From assembly GCF_007679325.1 (NCBI RefSeq), contig NZ_VEGI01000001.1, positions 248,001 through 312,000 of the forward strand: a DNA stretch of 64,000 nt, given 5' to 3'. The notes beneath the pieces were generated by a model. The model was given only the letters and a program-made list of their open reading frames with translations, ran no database searches and was not told where the DNA came from. Source of the stretch: Arthrobacter sp. U41. Lineage in GTDB: Bacteria > Actinomycetota > Actinomycetes > Actinomycetales > Micrococcaceae. Below are positions 60,757-64,000 of this stretch, piece by piece (within the stretch, counting starts at the first letter, position 1; each line of letters opens with the position of its first letter). The position numbers were made by a program, and so were the translations under genes.

Positions 60757-61764
60757 ATGGAATGGGTTCCCGATATCCTGGGCGACGACTTCGAAGCCTG
60801 CACCTTCCCGGCAACCGGCCCCGACGGCGTCGAACGGGCCGCCACGCTGGTCCGACGGGTTCCCGGCGCCGAGGAGGGCCCAGCCGCTGCCGGCGGCGAC
60901 GCCGGCAGGCCCCGGGCCGTGCTGTTCCTGCACGGCTGGAGCGATTACTTCTTCAACGAGGAGCTCGCCGACTTCTGGACCCGCCAGGGCTTCGCGTTCT
61001 TCGCCCTGGATATGCACAACCACGGCCGGAGCCTGCACGCCGGCACCCACGGCGGCTATGTGGCCGACCTGGACGACTACGACGCCGAGATCACCGCGGC
61101 GATCGGCATCATCGCCGCGCTGCACCCCGACGCCGAGGCACCGCCGACGGTGGCGCTGATGGGACATTCGACCGGCGGGCTGATTGCCGCGCTGTGGGCC
61201 AGCCGGCATCCGGACGTTATCTCGCAGCTGATCCTCGACAGCCCGTGGCTGGAGATGCATGGCAGCCCGGCCGTGCGCCGGGCGGCGCGGACCATGGTGG
61301 AACCACTCGCGCGGTTCCGCCCCGAAGCCGTCATCCGGCTCCCCGAACGCGGCTTCTACTGGCGCAGCATCAGCAGCGCCGCGGAGGGCGAATGGACCTT
61401 GGATGACAACTACCGCCCGCCCCGGGCGTTCCCCGTCCGGGCCGGCTGGCTGAGCGCGGTCCTGACCGGGCAGGCGCGGGTGGCGCGCGGCCTGGACATC
61501 CAGGTTCCCATCCTGGTCCTGATTTCCGGGGCCAGCGCCAACGGAATGTTCTGGAAGGAATCCATGCGGCGCACCGATGCAGTCCTGGACGTCAACACGA
61601 TCGCCCTGCGCGCCCTCAGCCTGGGCCGGACCGTCACCCTGGAGCGGATCGACGGGGCACTGCATGACGTGTTTTTGTCCGCCCCGCGCGTCCGCGCGGA
61701 CGCCTACGCCCGGCTGGCCCGCTGGCTCCGCGCCTACGTCCTCGACGACGGCGGCACCGCTTGA
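60757..61764 (+). CDS. alpha/beta-hydrolase, monoacylglycerol-lipase-like
   Basis: 335 residues. The oxyanion region reads AVLFLHGWSDYFFNEELADFW, the nucleophile elbow is LMGHSTGGLIAALWAS with Ser in GHSTG, and the C-terminal segment has RIDGALHDVFLS with the catalytic His. The order of motifs fits serine hydrolases of the lysophospholipase or monoglyceride-lipase type; the substrate is not known. There is no signal peptide. It converges on uppS, and a short tandem repeat lies between the two stops. Confidence 0.85.
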   Translation: MEWVPDILGDDFEACTFPATGPDGVERAATLVRRVPGAEEGPAAAGGDAGRPRAVLFLHGWSDYFFNEELADFWTRQGFAFFALDMHNHGRSLHAGTHGGYVADLDDYDAEITAAIGIIAALHPDAEAPPTVALMGHSTGGLIAALWASRHPDVISQLILDSPWLEMHGSPAVRRAARTMVEPLARFRPEAVIRLPERGFYWRSISSAAEGEWTLDDNYRPPRAFPVRAGWLSAVLTGQARVARGLDIQVPILVLISGASANGMFWKESMRRTDAVLDVNTIALRALSLGRTVTLERIDGALHDVFLSAPRVRADAYARLARWLRAYVLDDGGTA

Positions 61765-61802
61765 GCCGCGCGGCGCCTTCACCCGGCGGCGCGCAGAGTT
61801 AA

Positions 61803-61830
61803 CACCCTGGTGTCAGCACCCTGGTGTCAG
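61803..61830. repeat. two perfect 14-bp tandem repeats spanning the uppS stop codon
   Basis: CACCCTGGTGTCAG occurs twice in direct succession (61803-61816, 61817-61830). On the minus strand the unit reads CTGACACCAGGGTG and contains the TGA stop of uppS in its first copy. Confidence 0.9.
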
Positions 61831-62654
61831 GCCGGGCCTGCGGGGGCCGCGTCCACTGCCCCGCCGTAACGGCGGTCCCGCTGCGCATACACCTCCACCG
61901 CGTCCCACAGCGTGCGCCGGTCCACGTCGGGCCACAGCGTGTCCATAAAAACGAACTCGGCGTAGGCGGACTGCCACAGCATGAAGTTGGAGAGCCGCTG
62001 CTCGCCGGAGCTGCGCAGGAACAAGTCAACGTCCGGCAGGTCCGGCTCGTCCAGGTACTTCTGGATCGTCTTCTCGGTGATGGCGCCCGGCTTCAGCCGG
62101 CCGGCGGCAACTTCCTCCGCGATCGCGGAGACGGCGTCGGCGATCTCGGCACGCCCGCCGTAGTTAACACACATGTTCAACGTGCAGGTGCTGTTGCCGC
62201 GGGTGAAGTCCTCGGCCTCTTCCAATTCCCGGATCACGGAGCCCCACAGCCGGGGCCGCCGGCCGGACCAGCGGATCCGCACACCCCACTCATCCAGCTG
62301 GTTGCGCTGACGACGCAGCACGTCCTTGTTAAATCCCATCAGGAAGCGGACCTCCTCGGGTGAACGGCGCCAGTTTTCCGTGGAGAAGGCGTAAACGCTC
62401 ACATGCTCGATGCCGAGTTCAATCGCACCGGCCATCACGTCCAGCAGGGCGGGCTCCCCCGCCTTGTGGCCCTCGATCCGGGGCAGCCCGCGCTGGTTGG
62501 CCCAGCGGCCGTTGCCGTCCATCACGATCGCGACGTGCCGCGGAATAAACTCCGCCGGGATGGCCGGGGGGACGGCTCCGGAGGGGTGCGGGTACGGGCT
62601 CACCACGGGGGTGCTCCGTTGCCGGACCGGACGCTTCTTTTTAACCAATGCCAC
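61827..62654 (-). CDS. uppS: cis-prenyltransferase (isoprenyl transferase, UppS type)
   Basis: Extends an allylic diphosphate with isopentenyl diphosphate in cis to make the long polyprenyl diphosphate carrier for cell-wall synthesis. 275 residues from GTG 62654. The first conserved motif is [27 protein letters not shown] with the metal-binding Asp, and the last is [25 protein letters not shown]. The 40-residue basic N-terminus is usual in actinobacteria, which often have two such enzymes of different chain length; which one this is cannot be told. It follows recO on the same strand. Confidence 0.93.
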   Translation of the reverse strand: MALVKKKRPVRQRSTPVVSPYPHPSGAVPPAIPAEFIPRHVAIVMDGNGRWANQRGLPRIEGHKAGEPALLDVMAGAIELGIEHVSVYAFSTENWRRSPEEVRFLMGFNKDVLRRQRNQLDEWGVRIRWSGRRPRLWGSVIRELEEAEDFTRGNSTCTLNMCVNYGGRAEIADAVSAIAEEVAAGRLKPGAITEKTIQKYLDEPDLPDVDLFLRSSGEQRLSNFMLWQSAYAEFVFMDTLWPDVDRRTLWDAVEVYAQRDRRYGGAVDAAPAGPA

Positions 62655-62717
62655 AGTTTTTCCCTAGTTCTTTCCCGGTGCCACATTTTCCCGGTGCCAT
62701 AGTTTCCGGTGCCACAG
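62641..62717. repeat. tandem 15/16-bp repeats between recO and the uppS start
   Basis: Three clear units (62671-62686, 62687-62702, 62703-62717) share TTTCCCGGTGCCACA. On the minus strand the unit reads like CTGTGGCACCGGGAAA. A fourth, degenerate copy (CTGTGGCATTGG, 62645-62656) contains the actual GTG start of uppS, so the repeats are near-copies of its start site. Confidence 0.85.
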
Positions 62718-63488
62718 TCAGGTTCGCTCCACATGTTTGAGGGACTTGAGGACCCGCTCGAGGTGCCACTGCAGGTAGCTGGCCACCAGGCCGGCCGCCT
62801 CGCGCCGGTGCGCTGGAACTGACGCGTCCGCCGTCGTCCAGTCCCCCGTCAGCAGCGCGCCCAGCAGCAGGACTGTTTCCGCGGCGGGGGCGGGCGATCC
62901 GGGCGGGCGGCAGTCCGCGCACACCATGCCGCCGAGCGGCGCCGAAAACGCGGTGTGGGGCCCGCCGGCCCCGCAGCGGGCGCAGTCGGTGAAACTCGGG
63001 GCCCAGCCGCCGGTGGCGAGGGCGCGCAGCAGGTAGGAATCGAGGATGAGTTCGGGGGTGTGGTCGCCCCGGCTCAGTGAGGCCAGGGCGCCGACGAGGA
63101 GGTTGTATTGGGCGGTACCGGCTTCGCCGTCGACGTCGGTCAGCTTCTCCGCAGTTTCGGTCATCGCGGCAGCCACCGTGTAGCGGCCGTAATCCGCGGC
63201 GATATTGCTGCCGTAGGCACCCTTCGCGACAGCCTGCGTGACAATGTCCAGGGTGCGGCCGGATATCAACTGGAGGTCCACCACCATAAAGGGCTCAAGC
63301 CGGGCGCCGAAGCGGCTGCTGGTGCGCCGTACGCCCTTGGCTACCGCGCGGACCTGGCCGTGGTGCTTGGTCAGGATGGTGATGATGCGGTCCGCTTCGC
63401 CCAGTTTGTGGGTACGCAGCACCACACCGTCATCACGGTAGGCGCGGGAGGCAAAGGAGGAGGGTTGGGCCACGCTTAATCTTCGCAT
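62718..63488 (-). CDS. recO: DNA repair protein RecO
   Basis: Recombination mediator that anneals DNA and loads RecA with RecR. 256 residues. The N-terminal OB fold reads [53 protein letters not shown] helical domain follows, with a four-cysteine zinc site (CARCG and VCADC). The ATG at 63488 adds a 13-residue lead; later starts are possible. It is followed by uppS in the same orientation, as in several actinobacteria, and the gap consists mostly of tandem repeats. Confidence 0.93.
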   Translation of the reverse strand: MRRLSVAQPSSFASRAYRDDGVVLRTHKLGEADRIITILTKHHGQVRAVAKGVRRTSSRFGARLEPFMVVDLQLISGRTLDIVTQAVAKGAYGSNIAADYGRYTVAAAMTETAEKLTDVDGEAGTAQYNLLVGALASLSRGDHTPELILDSYLLRALATGGWAPSFTDCARCGAGGPHTAFSAPLGGMVCADCRPPGSPAPAAETVLLLGALLTGDWTTADASVPAHRREAAGLVASYLQWHLERVLKSLKHVERT

Positions 63489-63530
63489 CGCTCTGAGGGA
63501 AACACTGCATTCCGGGGAACCGCCGCGGCT

Positions 63531-63575
63531 CAGGCGCGCCGCGCCGCCGGACGGACCGGCGGCGCTGAGCGCCTG
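63531..63575 (-). terminator. hairpin downstream of leuA
   Basis: A 10-bp perfect stem (63541-63550 with 63556-63565) is extended by a second 7-bp stem (63531-63537 with 63569-63575) across a 3 x 3 internal loop. It lies between the leuA stop and recO; no T run. Confidence 0.65.
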
Positions 63576-63591
63576 AAAAGCGGCTGGCAGC

Positions 63592-64000
63592 CTAGGCCCG
63601 GGCGTCCCGGATGGCCCGGTTCACGGCCGAAATGACGGCCTTGAGCGAAGACGTGCTGGTGTTGGCGTCGATCCCGACGCCCCACAGCACGCGCTCTCCC
63701 ACGGCGCACTCGACATAGGCCGCGGCGAGGGCGCTGCCGCCTTCGGACAGGGCATGTTCGCTGTAGTCCAGCACCCGGACGTCGACGCCGTCCTCGCGCA
63801 GGATGCTCAGCAGGGCTGCTATCGGGCCGTTGCCCGTGCCGGTGCGGTGGACCTGGCTGCCGTCGATCTTGAGCGTGGCGTGCAGCGTCATGGACCCGTC
63901 CTCGTCCGTTTCGGTGCCGAACGGGCCCAGGGCGTAGCGTCCCCACTGCGCGTCGGCCGAGCCGGAGGGCAGGTATTCATCCTGGAAGACCTGCCAGAGC
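63592..64000 (-). CDS. leuA: 2-isopropylmalate synthase, C-terminal part (5' end outside window)
   Basis: First enzyme of leucine synthesis, condensing acetyl-CoA with 2-ketoisovalerate. Only the last 135 residues are present, from [13 protein letters not shown] to the stop at 63592. They form the LeuA regulatory dimerisation domain that binds leucine ([43 protein letters not shown] and [27 protein letters not shown]). The frame remains open to the window edge with no start, so the gene continues outside. Feedback inhibition by leucine is expected for the family. Confidence 0.93.
   Translation of the reverse strand, partial: LWQVFQDEYLPSGSADAQWGRYALGPFGTETDEDGSMTLHATLKIDGSQVHRTGTGNGPIAALLSILREDGVDVRVLDYSEHALSEGGSALAAAYVECAVGERVLWGVGIDANTSTSSLKAVISAVNRAIRDARA

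Overview
This window looks like a chromosomal segment of a high-GC Gram-positive actinobacterium of the Micrococcaceae, most probably Arthrobacter or Pseudarthrobacter. The evidence is the GC-rich codon use, a complete Pup-proteasome locus, a mycothiol ligase, RbpA, an actinobacterial qcrCAB/ctaCDEF respiratory set, and a naturally fused PafB-PafC protein, which is the form known from Arthrobacter. Nearly all sequence is coding. No tRNA, rRNA, CRISPR array, insertion sequence or prophage was recognised.

Layout. 1-4.4 kb: a partial acidic protein, an aldo/keto reductase, uppP, mshC and a PAC2-family gene. 4.5-19.7 kb: HAD hydrolase, M50 protease, trmI, then the protein-turnover block arc-dop-pup-prcB-prcA-pafA, two FKBP isomerases, the pafBC regulator and tatA/tatC. 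19.7-33.3 kb: helY helicase, an amidohydrolase, a 440-bp gap with a promoter and strongly foldable sequence, a dolichol-phosphate-mannose-type synthase, rbpA, an SPFH/NfeD pair, an rRNA methyltransferase, an S9 peptidase, peptide deformylase, a lipoprotein and an NTF2-like protein. 33.4-36.4 kb: a three-gene type III polyketide synthase operon. 36.8-43.2 kb: an accessory stretch with a small membrane protein, a secreted six-repeat protein, a STAND-like ATPase, an orphan and a cellulose-synthase-like glycosyltransferase with a PilZ domain. 43.2-47.7 kb: EF-G2, DUF3054, an Lrp-like effector-domain protein and trpD. 47.8-56.6 kb: the aerobic respiratory block ctaE-qcrCAB and, on the other strand, ctaC-ctaD-ctaF, separated by a DasR-like GntR regulator and HPr. 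56.8-64 kb: erpA-type protein, M20 dipeptidase, DUF3043, pyrD, an alpha/beta hydrolase, uppS, recO and the 3' end of leuA.

How the parts work together. Dop and PafA prepare and attach Pup, ARC/Mpa unfolds pupylated substrates, PrcA/PrcB degrade them, and PafBC is the neighbouring DNA-damage transcription activator. QcrCAB and CtaCDEF form the cytochrome bcc-aa3 supercomplex. UppS and UppP make and recycle the undecaprenyl carrier. MshC makes mycothiol. The strongest regulatory signals are a SigR/SigH-type promoter before rbpA, a DasR-type operator between the DasR-like gene and HPr, and a palindrome over the ctaE start.

The most unusual structural signal is a set of short tandem repeats (9-16 bp units) placed exactly at gene ends. 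Several contain the stop or start codon itself. Many genes also carry a TAnnnT -10 box ending 6-9 bp before the start codon, which suggests leaderless mRNAs.
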